A DNA stretch of 64,000 nt from Marinomonas maritima (GTDB lineage Bacteria; Pseudomonadota; Gammaproteobacteria; Pseudomonadales; Marinomonadaceae), in assembly GCF_024435075.2 (NCBI RefSeq), contig NZ_JAMZEG020000002.1, positions 1,131,501-1,195,500 of the forward strand, given 5' to 3'. Shown in pieces: positions 48,705 to 59,026 of the stretch (its first letter is position 1; each line of letters starts with the position of its first letter). A program made the position numbers and the translations under genes. Under the pieces are notes generated by a model. The model saw only the letters and a program-made list of their open reading frames with translations, was not told the DNA's origin and searched no databases.

Positions 48705-49622
48705 TTACACACCAACAAAAGCCGGTTCAACATAGGAGATTGGTGTTGTTTGCGCTTCATCTTCATAAACGACGTATTCCCAAGCATCCTGATGCTCAAG
48801 TAAAGCTAACAAAAGTTTATTATTTAACGCATGCCCGGATTTATACGCCTTATATTCTCCAATCAAACTATGACCAAGAAGATAAAGATCCCCAATCGCA
48901 TCTAAAATTTTATGACGAACCAATTCATCTCGGTAACGTAATCCTTCATCATTCAACACACGGTAATCATCAAGAACAATAGCGTTCTCCATATTTGCAC
49001 CGCGAGCAAGATTATTGTTCTTAAAGTACTCAAGATCTTTCATGAAGCCAAATGTTCTAGCACGACTAATTTCTTTTACAAAAGTTGTCGTCGAAAAATC
49101 AAATGATGTGCTCTGAACATCTTCACCAATAGCCGGATGCTGAAAGTCTATAGTGAAAGACAAGCGAAAGCCCGAGTGCGGCTCAAGAGAAGCAAATTTA
49201 TCACCCTCATCAACTCGAATAGGCTTTTTAACTCGAATGAATTTTTTAGGTGCATTTTGAGCTTCAAGACCAGCCGACTGAAGAAGAAAAACAAAAGGAC
49301 TAGCACTTCCATCCATAAGTGGAATTTCACTAGCACTCACTTCTACATAAGCATTGTCTACACCCAAACCAGCCATTGCAGATAACAAATGCTCTACGGT
49401 ACTTACCTTCACATCACCCTGACATAAAGCCGTAGCAAAATTTGTTGACCCAACCGCTCGTGCATCACCATGAATCTCAACAACTGGATCCAAGTCTGTA
49501 CGAACAAATACAATACCTGTGTTCACAGGTGCAGGTTTTAGTGTCAAATACACTTTTTCGCCAGAGTGTAAACCCACTCCAGTTGCTCGAATAATGTTTT
49601 TTAGTGTGTGTTGGCGTACCAT
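48705..49622 (-). CDS. lpxC: UDP-3-O-acyl-N-acetylglucosamine deacetylase
   Basis: Zinc enzyme of the committed step of lipid A synthesis. The 305 residues (305 in E. coli) start MVRQHTLKNIIRATGVGLHS, contain VEHLLSAMAGLGVDNAYVEV with zinc ligand His78, FDFSTTTFVKEISRARTFGF, and RHKILDAIGDLYLLGHSLIG, holding the second His and the Asp ligand. It follows ftsZ by 106 bp in the usual dcw arrangement and ends at a terminator. Levels in enterobacteria are controlled by FtsH proteolysis; nothing here shows whether that applies. Confidence 0.97.
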   Translation of the reverse strand: MVRQHTLKNIIRATGVGLHSGEKVYLTLKPAPVNTGIVFVRTDLDPVVEIHGDARAVGSTNFATALCQGDVKVSTVEHLLSAMAGLGVDNAYVEVSASEIPLMDGSASPFVFLLQSAGLEAQNAPKKFIRVKKPIRVDEGDKFASLEPHSGFRLSFTIDFQHPAIGEDVQSTSFDFSTTTFVKEISRARTFGFMKDLEYFKNNNLARGANMENAIVLDDYRVLNDEGLRYRDELVRHKILDAIGDLYLLGHSLIGEYKAYKSGHALNNKLLLALLEHQDAWEYVVYEDEAQTTPISYVEPAFVGV

Positions 49623-49728
49623 TTTATTCCTACATTTTTATGACTAGACACTAATCTTTAAAAAATAGTATCAATAACACATTTTTTATACAATCCAATG
49701 CACTTACATTGCATCTTTCTTACTCAAA

Positions 49729-50958
49729 CTAATCAGCTTGACGACGCAAAAACGCTGGAATGTCCAAATACGATAATTTATCGCCACTTGAAATAGAGCT
49801 TGAGTCAGCAGACCCATTCTTTTCATCCAAGTTTTTCTCTACCATGTCCACCTTCGTCTTCTGTGAAGGCTTTGGCACAGATTGAGCAACAGTCATTTTA
49901 GAATCACTACCTTCAACAACTTGCTCCACCTTAGCCATAACTGGTTGAGAAACAACAGATTCACCTACAGCAGACTTCATTTCAACTGCAGATCGACCTT
50001 CTAAACCAGTTGCAACCACCGTGACTCGCATTTCATCACCTACACTAGGATCAATTGCACAACCAATCACGACGGTAGCATCTTCCGATGCATATTCTTC
50101 AATAATGCCACCAACCTCTGTAAATTCAGACAAGCCAACTTCCTCGTTAGCTGTGATATTTACTAGCACACCTCGTGCGCCTCTAAGGTTGATATCTTCT
50201 AATAATGGATTATGTATTGCAGCCTCAGCCGCTACTCTTGCCCTATCCTCGCCAGACGCAGACCCTGTCCCCATCATCGCCATGCCCATTTCAGACATAA
50301 CCGTTCTTACATCTGCAAAATCGACGTTAATCAAACCTGGGCGCATGATAAGGTCTGTAATACCCTGAACCGCATTAAACAAAACGTTATTCGCTTCGCC
50401 AAACGCTTTTAATAATGTAATATTTTTGCCTAACACAGGCAAAAGTCGTTCATTAGGGACAGTTATTAATGAGTCGACATTTTCACGCAACTCTCTGACA
50501 CCCTCTTCAGCCACTCTAGCGCGACGACGACCTTCAAATGGAAAAGGCTTAGTAACAACAGCGACCGTCAAAATACCTAATTCACGAGCCACTTTTGCGA
50601 TAACAGGTGCAGCACCCGTACCTGTTCCACCGCCCATACCAGCCGTGATAAAAACCATATCCGCACCAGTAAGTAACTGGGTGATTTTTTCTTGATCCTC
50701 TAAGGCTGAATCTCGCCCTACTTCTGGATTTGCTCCGGCACCCAACCCTTTAGTAATGGTTGAACCAAGCTGCAAAGAAACCCCAGTCTCGAATCCTATT
50801 AACGCTTTAGAGTCGGTATTGGCGCAAATAAACTCAACACCTTCCAATCGATTTTCAAGCATATGACGGACAGCATTACCGCCACCACCGCCAACACCTA
50901 TAACTTTAATCACAGCATTATCTGATAAATTATCTTCGGCTAAATCAAAGACATTCAT
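49729..50958 (-). CDS. ftsZ: Cell division GTPase FtsZ
   Basis: Tubulin-like GTPase that forms the Z-ring. The product from the ATG at 50958 has 409 residues, beginning MNVFDLAEDNLSDNAVIKV. Signature loop is GMGGGTGTGAAPVIAKV, followed by NVDSLITVPNERLLPVL and the synergy-loop NVDFADVRTVMSEMGMAMMG. After a variable linker, the C-terminal peptide LDIPAFLRRQAD binds FtsA and ZipA. A longer frame begins 11 codons upstream (50991), but GAGGAG ten bases before 50958 and homology favour the shorter form. It follows ftsA closely (39-bp gap). Confidence 0.97.
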   Translation of the reverse strand: MNVFDLAEDNLSDNAVIKVIGVGGGGGNAVRHMLENRLEGVEFICANTDSKALIGFETGVSLQLGSTITKGLGAGANPEVGRDSALEDQEKITQLLTGADMVFITAGMGGGTGTGAAPVIAKVARELGILTVAVVTKPFPFEGRRRARVAEEGVRELRENVDSLITVPNERLLPVLGKNITLLKAFGEANNVLFNAVQGITDLIMRPGLINVDFADVRTVMSEMGMAMMGTGSASGEDRARVAAEAAIHNPLLEDINLRGARGVLVNITANEEVGLSEFTEVGGIIEEYASEDATVVIGCAIDPSVGDEMRVTVVATGLEGRSAVEMKSAVGESVVSQPVMAKVEQVVEGSDSKMTVAQSVPKPSQKTKVDMVEKNLDEKNGSADSSSISSGDKLSYLDIPAFLRRQAD

Positions 50959-50997
50959 GGGCTTGTTGCTCCTCAATAAATTCACAATCAATTCTGA

Positions 50998-52269
50998 CTA
51001 TATATAACTTTGAAACCAGTGTTTTAATTTCTGCCACGCCTTCGTTGCACTGAAGGATGGTCCGATTTCTTTAGGAGCCAGAACTGATGATTCTCGTTTA
51101 GTTTGCGTCTTAGACATCATCCGTTTCGAGATTTCGGTTACTTCAGCCTCTTTACTACCATAAACCAATAATCCAACACTTGTTGAATATATAGGGTTAT
51201 CGACAATGTCAGACATTCCTTTAGTACAATCTGGTAAAGATAATCGAACTGGCATCTGAAATACCTTCTCTGCCAACTCCGCCGCACCTTCCATAAGCGA
51301 CGTACCTCCAGTAATTACAATACCTGCAGGGATACGCTCCGCATAACCACTGCGTCTTAATTCATCCAGAATTAAGCTGTAAATTTCTTCATATCTAGCT
51401 TCAACAACCTCTGTCAAAGCATGACGAGTTATCGATCTTGGTTGACGATCACCAACACTCGGCACTTGCAAAACCTGATCTGTAGATGCCATTGAAGACA
51501 TCGCACAGGCATATTTCACTTTAATCTCTTCAGCATGCTGAGTTGGTGTACGCAAAGCCATCGAAATATCATTTGTTACCTGATCACCAGCCACAGGAAC
51601 CACCGCAGTATGATGTAAGGCACCATCAATCCACACAGCAATATCAGACGTCCCTGCACCAATATCAATCAGACAAACACCTAAATCTTTTTCATCTTCA
51701 CTCAACGATGACTCACTAGAAGCAAGCTGAGATAAAATGACGCCATCCACGCCTAGACCACAACGTTTGATGCACTTCTCTACATTCATTACGGCGTTCA
51801 CAGCACCAGAAATCAAATGCACATTTGCTTCAAGTCTAACTCCAGACATACCAAGAGGGTCTTTAATACCTTCTTGAGAGTCTATATGGTACTCCTGAGG
51901 CAAAATGTGAAGCACTCGCTGATCAGAAGATATCGGTACCGCTTGTGCAGCATCGATAACTCGATCAATATCTTCTTTTTGCACTTCGCCATTTTTAACA
52001 GCGACAATACCATGAGAATTTAAGCTGCGAATGTGACTACCAGCCACACTGACATAGACAGAATGTATATTACAACCGGCCATCAATTCAGCCTCTTCAA
52101 CTGCACGCTGAATGGACTGAACCGTTGATTCTATATTTATAACAACGCCGCGCTTCATTCCTTTTGAGCTATGAGAGCCTATACCGACAATTTCCAAACT
52201 ACCGTCAGCCAGAACCTCACCAACTAAGCAGATAACTTTCGATGTGCCTACATCCAAACCGACTATCAT
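50998..52269 (-). CDS. ftsA: Actin-like cell division protein FtsA
   Basis: Anchors FtsZ to the inner membrane and activates septum synthesis. The 423 residues have the actin-type phosphate-1 motif VGLDVGTSKVICLVGEV, the phosphate-2 motif CLIDIGAGTSDIAVWIDG and the adenosine motif PAGIVITGGTSLMEGAAEL. The 1C domain lies about 85-165. A C-terminal amphipathic helix (AWQKLKHWFQSYI) is the membrane anchor. It starts 75 bp after ftsQ and is followed by ftsZ. Confidence 0.97.
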   Translation of the reverse strand: MIVGLDVGTSKVICLVGEVLADGSLEIVGIGSHSSKGMKRGVVINIESTVQSIQRAVEEAELMAGCNIHSVYVSVAGSHIRSLNSHGIVAVKNGEVQKEDIDRVIDAAQAVPISSDQRVLHILPQEYHIDSQEGIKDPLGMSGVRLEANVHLISGAVNAVMNVEKCIKRCGLGVDGVILSQLASSESSLSEDEKDLGVCLIDIGAGTSDIAVWIDGALHHTAVVPVAGDQVTNDISMALRTPTQHAEEIKVKYACAMSSMASTDQVLQVPSVGDRQPRSITRHALTEVVEARYEEIYSLILDELRRSGYAERIPAGIVITGGTSLMEGAAELAEKVFQMPVRLSLPDCTKGMSDIVDNPIYSTSVGLLVYGSKEAEVTEISKRMMSKTQTKRESSVLAPKEIGPSFSATKAWQKLKHWFQSYI

Positions 52270-52344
52270 TTCACCTTCCCGGCATTACGTGTTGTTATGA
52301 CATAACCCTTATTGCTGTTTAAAAAAGCAACAAACAGGCCAATA

Positions 52345-53025
52345 TCATTTATTTTTTTTCCAACCCACCGCCACCCCATGTGGATAGCGCGCATCGACTG
52401 ATGTTATTTGGTCTATTCTACCCGATAAATCACTTTTATACACCGCTATAAAGCGTTGTAATCTCTCTAAAATCTCTTCTCTACCAAGCTTAACCTTGAC
52501 GCCATTGGTGAAAACAATACTCCAAGCACCTCTTGGCTCTAATGTGAGAGTAGCAACACGCAGAGACGTAAATGCGAGCACCTGACTTACTAAGCCAAAC
52601 TGCTCAAGAACCACATCACTCGAATCTTCAGGACCGTACAGCTTTGTAAGCGGCAATTCAGGGACCTCACGCGGCGTAATCACTACCGCAGAAGTGGATA
52701 TCAATTGCCGATCCCCCCAGTATGCAAGAGGGGTATATTCATGAACAAGGATCTGCAACGTATTTGGCCAAACTTTACGAATTTCTGCGCTTGCCACCCA
52801 TTCCGATGACAAAACAACGACTAATGAGTCGGATAGAGAAACACCCAGAAGACTCTGCCCAAGTAAAGAAGAAAAATCTGCCTGCAAATCATCTTCTACT
52901 GCATACTTAAAATCGCCTTTTATCTCGATTTTTTGAATAGCAAACCAAGTATCAGGCGAATCATTACTTTGAAAAGAGGCGACTAATATTAACAAGACAG
53001 CCCCGATTAACGCTGCCATCCTCAT
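52345..53025 (-). CDS. ftsQ: Cell division protein FtsQ
   Basis: Bitopic membrane protein linking early and late divisome components via FtsB-FtsL. The 226 residues have one N-terminal membrane segment (about 4-18), a POTRA domain (about 31-100, FAIQKIEIKGDFKYAVEDDL, WPNTLQILVHEYTPLAYWGD) and the FtsQ beta domain ending with YPHGVAVGWKKNK. The cytoplasmic tail is very short for the family (about 3 residues against 20-25), but no other in-frame start is available after the ddl stop, which is 3 bp upstream. A 75-bp gap without features leads to ftsA. Confidence 0.92.
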   Translation of the reverse strand: MRMAALIGAVLLILVASFQSNDSPDTWFAIQKIEIKGDFKYAVEDDLQADFSSLLGQSLLGVSLSDSLVVVLSSEWVASAEIRKVWPNTLQILVHEYTPLAYWGDRQLISTSAVVITPREVPELPLTKLYGPEDSSDVVLEQFGLVSQVLAFTSLRVATLTLEPRGAWSIVFTNGVKVKLGREEILERLQRFIAVYKSDLSGRIDQITSVDARYPHGVAVGWKKNK

Positions 53026-53028
53026 AAA

Positions 53029-53982
53029 TCAATCACGCTCGACTTTACCCCAAGCATTTTGCGCAATCTTCTCCACAAGTGAAGCATAGTCAATCCCAAC
53101 ATAATTAGCTGCCATAGGCACTAAGCTATGGGATGTCATGCCTGGCGCAGTATTTACTTCTAACACCCAAAACACTCCAGCAGAGTCACGCATTACATCA
53201 ACACGCCCCCAACCAGAACAACCTAACGAACGATAAGCATCAAGTGCCAACATTTGCAGCTCATTCTCATCATCTTCATTTAAACCGCAAGGCAACAGAT
53301 ATTCCGTATCATCCGCTACGTACTTCGCCTCATAGTCATAAAGTTTATGGTTAGGTGCAGGCTTTAGCCCTATAGGCGGATAGGCTACATCGTCGATGAC
53401 CGTAATCGTAAACTCTGGTCCATCTACAAATTCTTCAACCAATATATCAGAATCATATTCAAGAGCTTTTGAAAGCGCCTCATCAAGTTCCGCTCGATTC
53501 ATCGCCTTGTTAATCCCAATGGTAGAACCTTCTCTAGAAGGCTTAATAATCATTGGGTAAGACATCTTCTCCTCAATTACATCCGCATCCGCATAATCTA
53601 CAAAAGATAAATAGGCTGGCGTGGATATTCCAATGCCATGCCAAAATCGCTTAGTTAAAACTTTATCCATCGCAAGACCACAGGCCAAAGGTGAACTGCC
53701 TGTATAAGGTTTACCCATCATCTCAAGTAAAGCCTGAACCCTGCCGTCTTCACCTTCACCGCCATGTAGCACAATGAAAGCAAGATCAAACTCAATCGTT
53801 TGCAATTGAACAATAGGATCTAACTCAGCATTAGGGCCATAAAGATCAAGCTCTACCACCTGAAAACCTTTAGAACGAAGTCCTTCTGCAACTAAAGGTC
53901 CGCTTTGCAGCGATACTTCACGCTCTGCTGAACGACCACCATAAATCACCGCAATCACGGATTCTTTTAGTCTCTTTAACAT
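53029..53982 (-). CDS. ddl: D-alanine-D-alanine ligase
   Basis: Makes the D-Ala-D-Ala dipeptide used by MurF. The 317 residues have the ATP-grasp fold: VIYGGRSAEREVSLQSG at 13-29, ALLEMMGKPYTGSSPLACGL, PMIIKPSREGSTIGI with the ATP-binding Lys, LVEEFVDGPEFTITVID and WVLEVNTAPGMTSHSLVPMA with the metal ligands. It is DdlB-like by its position in the dcw cluster, between murC (1-bp gap) and ftsQ (3-bp gap). Confidence 0.96.
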   Translation of the reverse strand: MLKRLKESVIAVIYGGRSAEREVSLQSGPLVAEGLRSKGFQVVELDLYGPNAELDPIVQLQTIEFDLAFIVLHGGEGEDGRVQALLEMMGKPYTGSSPLACGLAMDKVLTKRFWHGIGISTPAYLSFVDYADADVIEEKMSYPMIIKPSREGSTIGINKAMNRAELDEALSKALEYDSDILVEEFVDGPEFTITVIDDVAYPPIGLKPAPNHKLYDYEAKYVADDTEYLLPCGLNEDDENELQMLALDAYRSLGCSGWGRVDVMRDSAGVFWVLEVNTAPGMTSHSLVPMAANYVGIDYASLVEKIAQNAWGKVERD

Positions 53983-53983
53983 A

Positions 53984-55405
53984 TCAAATCCCGCTCACTG
54001 ATAAATTCTTAGATACCGTACCAATATCACCAGCACCCTGTGTAATAAATAAATCACCCTCACGCAAAACGTTACTTAGGATTGAGCGTAAATCTGTTTC
54101 GCTACCAACATGGATAGGATCAACATTCCCACGCTGGCGTATACTGCCGCACAAAGAGCGACTATCAGCGCCGTTGATGAGTGTTTCGCCTGCCGAATAA
54201 ACATCCAGCAACAGTAAAACATCAACTTGGGATAGCACTCTTACAAAATCTTCATAAAGATCACGAGTTCGCGTGTAGCGATGTGGCTGATAAACCATCA
54301 CTAAACGCTTCTCAGGCCAACCGGCTCGAATCGCTTTAATCGTGGCCAACACTTCACTTGGATGATGCCCATAATCATCAATAAACATCACATTTGAGCC
54401 ATTAGGAAGCCCTAATGGTTTTTGCTCCTGGAAACGGCGCCCTACCCCTTCAAATCCCATAAGGCCAGCCTGAATAGCCGTTGCATCCACACCCAAGTCT
54501 GTCGCCACTGCAATCGTTGACAGTGCATTAAGCACATTATGGCGGCCAGGCATTGGCAATCGAATTTTCAGCGGCTCACCCTCTGGACGATGAGCCAAGA
54601 ATTCACAATGGCGACCCGTTTGCACGATGTCAGTCGCGTAAAAATCTGCTTCTTGCTCAATACCGTACGTCAAAATAGGACGACTTAATAATGGCAGAAT
54701 CTCTCGAACATTTTCATCATCTACACACATCACAGCCAAGCCATAAAAAGGTAAATTATGAACAAACTCAACAAAAGCATGCTTAACTTTTTCAAAATCA
54801 CCGTCATAGGTATCCATATGATCCTGATCGATATTCGTCACGATGACCGTTTGTGGCTGCAAATGAAGAAAAGAAGCATCACTCTCATCCGCTTCGGCAA
54901 CCAGATACGCACTGACGCCCAATTGCGCATTTGCGCCAGCACTGGTTAAACGCCCTCCAATTACAAATGTTGGAGCTTCGCCTGTCGCGGCCAATATAGA
55001 CGCCATCAAACTGGTTGTCGTTGTTTTCCCATGCGTACCAGCCACCGCTATGCCGTGTCGGTAACGCATTAACTCTGCAAGCATTTCCGCTCTGCGAACG
55101 ATTGGAATACGATGCTCTTTACCCCAAATTATCTCTGGGTTTTCAACATTAATTGCCGTTGAAACAACAATGACATGAGCGTCATATACGTTTTCTTCTA
55201 AATGCCCCAGATACACCTTTATGCCTAGCTCTTCCAGACGCTCTATTGTAGAAGAAGACTTAAGGTCCGACCCAGACACGCGATACCCTTGATTATGCAA
55301 TACCTCTGCGATGCCACACATACCAACACCGCCGATACCAATAAAATGGATATTTTGAATACGACGCATAGTAGGAATATCGTACTGAACTTTATTATCA
55401 ATCAT
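53984..55405 (-). CDS. murC: UDP-N-acetylmuramate-L-alanine ligase
   Basis: Adds L-Ala to UDP-MurNAc, the first peptide-stem residue. With the ATG at 55405 it has 473 residues and overlaps the murG stop as ATGA; a frame extending eight codons further would overlap more and is less likely. HFIGIGGVGMCGIAEVLHNQ is the N-terminal nucleotide-binding loop, AVAGTHGKTTTTSLMASIL the ATP loop, EADESDASFLHLQP and TNIDQDHMDTY the Mur ligase core, and FIDDYGHHPSEVLATIKAIR the family's C-terminal region. Confidence 0.96.
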   Translation of the reverse strand: MIDNKVQYDIPTMRRIQNIHFIGIGGVGMCGIAEVLHNQGYRVSGSDLKSSSTIERLEELGIKVYLGHLEENVYDAHVIVVSTAINVENPEIIWGKEHRIPIVRRAEMLAELMRYRHGIAVAGTHGKTTTTSLMASILAATGEAPTFVIGGRLTSAGANAQLGVSAYLVAEADESDASFLHLQPQTVIVTNIDQDHMDTYDGDFEKVKHAFVEFVHNLPFYGLAVMCVDDENVREILPLLSRPILTYGIEQEADFYATDIVQTGRHCEFLAHRPEGEPLKIRLPMPGRHNVLNALSTIAVATDLGVDATAIQAGLMGFEGVGRRFQEQKPLGLPNGSNVMFIDDYGHHPSEVLATIKAIRAGWPEKRLVMVYQPHRYTRTRDLYEDFVRVLSQVDVLLLLDVYSAGETLINGADSRSLCGSIRQRGNVDPIHVGSETDLRSILSNVLREGDLFITQGAGDIGTVSKNLSVSGI

Positions 55406-56475
55406 GTTTTTATCAACCTTAAACAGCATGCAACGACGTCTTGCGTCGCATTTGGACGAGCAACGAGTTTCGCCTGCTCGCCCATTTTTAATAATGTCTC
55501 TTCACTTTCTACACATTTAGAAAGCAATGAGATAATTTTTTCATAGGTCAGCTGTGACTGCGGTAACAAATAGGCAGCCCCCACTTGCTCTAAATATCGC
55601 GCATTGGCAGTTTGATGATCATCTATTGCGTGCGGGTAAGGCACTAAAATTGAAGGCAATCCAGCGACTGCCAACTCACTCACCGTCATAGCCCCAGCGC
55701 GACACAAAACAACATCCGCCCAGTAATAAGCCTGATCCATATTCTCAAGATAAGCCTCAACCCGAGCGTCCACCTTTGCGGCTTTATATTGCCCAGAAAC
55801 CTCTTTAAAATTACGCACCCCAGTTTGATGCCAAACATCCAAACGCTGAGCAGAAGGCCAGTTTAACAAAACTTGAGGGATAACATCATTAATCGCTTTC
55901 GCCCCCAAACTCCCGCCAACAACAAGTAAACGTAACGGTCGTGCTACGCTATTTCTCAGCATGCGAACTTGCTGCTCTAAAATATCACTTCGAATGGGGT
56001 TACCTACACTAATGGCGTTTGGAATTGCCCCATCAAAAGCCTGCAACTTAAGGTTAGCCACTCTAGATAACAATTTGTTAGTCGTACCAGCAACGGCATT
56101 TTGCTCATGTATCACCAAAGGAATGCCCAAAAGTCGAGCCGCGACACCGCCGGGACCAGCAACAAACCCACCCATCCCCAAAACAACGTCAGGTTTAACT
56201 TTCTGTAACACTGCAATTGCCTGACCAATGGCATGCAAAACTCTAAAAGGCGCAACCAATAGACCCAACACCCCTTTCCCTCTAACACCTTTAATCGACA
56301 AAGAATGCAAAGCAATATCATGATCAGCGACAAGCGCCTCTTCCATGCCACCTTTTGAGCCCAGCCACTGGACATCCATTCCTTTATCTTTAAAAGCCTG
56401 AGCGCAGGCCAGTGCAGGGTAGATATGTCCCCCTGTACCGCCAGCCATGATGATAATTTTTTTTACATCGCTCAT
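55402..56475 (-). CDS. murG: UDP-GlcNAc:lipid I N-acetylglucosaminyltransferase
   Basis: Peripheral membrane GT-B enzyme that turns lipid I into lipid II. The 357 residues have the glycine loops MAGGTGGHIYPALACAQAF (11-29), LGMGGFVAGPGGVAARLLGI and LVVGGSLGAKAIND, and the UDP-GlcNAc binding region LCRAGAMTVSELAVAGLPSI with YPHAIDDHQTANARYLEQ. It overlaps ftsW by 4 bp at the start and murC by 4 bp at the end (both ATGA). Confidence 0.97.
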   Translation of the reverse strand: MSDVKKIIIMAGGTGGHIYPALACAQAFKDKGMDVQWLGSKGGMEEALVADHDIALHSLSIKGVRGKGVLGLLVAPFRVLHAIGQAIAVLQKVKPDVVLGMGGFVAGPGGVAARLLGIPLVIHEQNAVAGTTNKLLSRVANLKLQAFDGAIPNAISVGNPIRSDILEQQVRMLRNSVARPLRLLVVGGSLGAKAINDVIPQVLLNWPSAQRLDVWHQTGVRNFKEVSGQYKAAKVDARVEAYLENMDQAYYWADVVLCRAGAMTVSELAVAGLPSILVPYPHAIDDHQTANARYLEQVGAAYLLPQSQLTYEKIISLLSKCVESEETLLKMGEQAKLVARPNATQDVVACCLRLIKT

Positions 56476-57671
56476 TTATCGCTCTCTTTAACTTTCACTT
56501 CAGCTGATCCTATGGAATCGCAATCACTTTCAGCACGTCGATTTTCAACATCGACTCGCGCAATAACAAATAAACTCGCCAGCGTGATGATCAAGCTACT
56601 GCCACCATAACTAATCAAAGGAAGAGTCAATCCTTTGGTCGGCAAAAAGCCCGTATTAACACCAATATTGATGATAACCTGAGCCAAAATCAGAATAGAA
56701 AAACCGAAACACATATAAGCAGCAAATGGACGAGATAACGCCATAGCGTTATGACCAATTTTAAACGCCCGACTAACCATTAGGGCAAACAAAACAATCA
56801 GCAACAAACCGCCAAACATTCCAGTTTCTTCGACCCAAATAGAAAATACAAAATCGGTATGAGCCTCAGGTAAATAAGACAGTTTCTGCACACTGTTACC
56901 CAAACCCAAACCGAACCATTCCCCACGACCATAGGCAATCAAAGCCTGACTCAACTGATACCCTTCATTAAAAGGATCAGCCCACGGGTCAATAAAATTC
57001 ATCAAACGCTTTAATCGATAGCTTTCCGAAATGGCAACAACCCCTAACATAGCAACCGCAGCGATCATCAAAAGCAAAAATTGATATAAAGGAGCGCCCC
57101 CTAAAAAAAGCAACACCATCACCGTACCAAGCAAAACAACAGAAGCACCAAAATCCGGTTCAAAAAGTAAAAACAACAGAAAAACACTACAAAGACAAAG
57201 AGGGAGAACAAAACCCACCCAACCCTCTCTCACTCGATCAGCTCTGCGCACCAAATAGCCGGAGACATAAACCACCATGCAAACCTTCGCTACTTCCGAA
57301 GCCTGAAGGTTAAATACCACCAAATTAATCCACCGACGACTGCCGTTTACACTTTTTCCAATGCCCGGAACCAGCACTAGAATCAGCAAAATCAACGACA
57401 ACCCCATCATCAGAACCCCCCATTTTTGTAGCTGACTGGTGGGTAATGACAACAATAAAAAACCTGAGAGTAAACCTAAGACAAGATAAAAAGCTTGTCG
57501 GCCCATAAAGAAATAAGGGTGACCATGAAGGCTTTCTGAAATAGAAATAGACGCACTTGACACCATCACCATCCCCAGCGCCAAGATAGAGATAACAGAG
57601 GCAACAAAAAGAGTATCAATCCGGGCAAACTCCTGAAGAGACACTCGATCAAACACTTTAAACCATGTCAT
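56472..57671 (-). CDS. ftsW: Septal peptidoglycan glycosyltransferase FtsW (SEDS)
   Basis: Polytopic SEDS enzyme that polymerises lipid II at the septum together with FtsI. The 399 residues have about ten membrane segments. GMVMVSSASISISE begins the second, RRWINLVVFNLQASEVAKV gives the conserved loop, and RLMNFIDPWADPFNEGYQLS with WFGLGLGNSVQKLSYLPEAH contains the catalytic-loop Asp. PLISYGGSSLIITLASL is the SEDS C-terminal signature. It overlaps murD (4 bp) and murG (4 bp). Confidence 0.97.
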   Translation of the reverse strand: MTWFKVFDRVSLQEFARIDTLFVASVISILALGMVMVSSASISISESLHGHPYFFMGRQAFYLVLGLLSGFLLLSLPTSQLQKWGVLMMGLSLILLILVLVPGIGKSVNGSRRWINLVVFNLQASEVAKVCMVVYVSGYLVRRADRVREGWVGFVLPLCLCSVFLLFLLFEPDFGASVVLLGTVMVLLFLGGAPLYQFLLLMIAAVAMLGVVAISESYRLKRLMNFIDPWADPFNEGYQLSQALIAYGRGEWFGLGLGNSVQKLSYLPEAHTDFVFSIWVEETGMFGGLLLIVLFALMVSRAFKIGHNAMALSRPFAAYMCFGFSILILAQVIINIGVNTGFLPTKGLTLPLISYGGSSLIITLASLFVIARVDVENRRAESDCDSIGSAEVKVKESDK

Positions 57672-59017
57672 AACTCAGCAACCAAACGAGCAAAATGCTC
57701 ACCTCGCACTTCGTAGCTTTTGTACATATCCAAACTCGCGCAAGCGGGTGAAAACAAAACGATCTCACCTTCTTTAGCATCTTGAGAAACACTTGATACA
57801 ACCTGATCCAAAGAATCAAAACGCTTAACCTCAGTGCCTGACAACATTACCTCGGCGATACGGTCAGCATCCTTACCAAACAAATAAACGACTCTCACAA
57901 AATCGGTTACCGATTTCGTTAAAGGACTAAAGTCAGCACCCTTACCCTCTCCCCCAGCAATAAGAAGAATATTCTTTCTTACCACCGAACCTAAACCTTG
58001 AAGCGCCGCCAATGTAGCGCCCACATTAGTACCTTTTGAATCATTAATATACGTAACACTATGGAGGGTTCGAACCGTCTCACAACGGTGAGGCAAGCCG
58101 CCGAATTCTTTCAGCACATCCCCAACCGCATTCGACATAACATCCACCCCTAACAGCTCAAGCATCGCCAGCGAAGCCAGTACATTAGCGTGATTATGCG
58201 AACCTTTTAGGGCAATTTGAGACGTATGATAAAGTCGCTCAACTCCGCGACACAACCATGCTCCATCGCCATCTTTAAGCATACCAAACTCTTTTAAATC
58301 AGGACTTTTTGTCGTAAACGCTCGAACAGGGGTTGTATCCGCCAACAGTGGCGCCGTCAGGATATCTTGCTTATTACAAACAGCTGCTTTACAACCACGA
58401 TAGACTCTTTGTTTTACACGCTGATATTCATAAAGATCCTCATATCGATCCATATGATCTTCAGACACATTGAGAAGACACGCTAAATCAGCCTGAAGTG
58501 AATGAGTTGTCTCAAGCTGAAAGCTAGATAACTCAAGCACATAATAATCCGTGTTAGGAGAAAGAAGATCTAAAGCAGGCGGCCCTAAATTACCACCAGC
58601 CTTGGCATTTTTACCGCAAGCCTGAAGCAACAAAGCAACTAACGTTGTTACCGTGCTCTTTGCATTGGACCCCGTGATAGCAACAAAAGGGGCATCCACA
58701 TAATCACGAAATAAATCAATATCACCACGCATGAGCACACCACGAGCCGCTAAGCGCGCTAACACTGGCGTGCGCAATGCAATCCCCGGACTAACATACA
58801 GCTCAGTAACACCAAGTGTTTCAAGTACTGCCAGATCACCCGTAAAAATACGATCGTCAGGACAAAATTCTTTTGCTTGCTCTAAGCCTGGGGGATTTTC
58901 GCGAGAATCCACCACATAAAAATCAACACCTTTACTGGCTAAAAAACGTACGCAAGACAAGCCTGTCGCACCCAAGCCTACAACGGCTCTCACCCGGTCT
59001 GACCCGATTAACGACAT
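57668..59017 (-). CDS. murD: UDP-MurNAc-L-Ala-D-Glu ligase
   Basis: Adds D-Glu to the stem peptide. The 449 residues have the N-terminal VVGLGATGLSCVRFLASKGV loop, an ATP loop GSNAKSTVTTLVALLLQ (Asn-Ala in place of the more common Asn-Gly), LNVSEDHMDRY and the C-terminal FSPACASLDMYKSYEVRGEH signature. It starts 9 bp after mraY and overlaps ftsW by 4 bp. Confidence 0.97.
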   Translation of the reverse strand: MSLIGSDRVRAVVGLGATGLSCVRFLASKGVDFYVVDSRENPPGLEQAKEFCPDDRIFTGDLAVLETLGVTELYVSPGIALRTPVLARLAARGVLMRGDIDLFRDYVDAPFVAITGSNAKSTVTTLVALLLQACGKNAKAGGNLGPPALDLLSPNTDYYVLELSSFQLETTHSLQADLACLLNVSEDHMDRYEDLYEYQRVKQRVYRGCKAAVCNKQDILTAPLLADTTPVRAFTTKSPDLKEFGMLKDGDGAWLCRGVERLYHTSQIALKGSHNHANVLASLAMLELLGVDVMSNAVGDVLKEFGGLPHRCETVRTLHSVTYINDSKGTNVGATLAALQGLGSVVRKNILLIAGGEGKGADFSPLTKSVTDFVRVVYLFGKDADRIAEVMLSGTEVKRFDSLDQVVSSVSQDAKEGEIVLFSPACASLDMYKSYEVRGEHFARLVAEL

Positions 59018-59026
59018 GCAAAACTC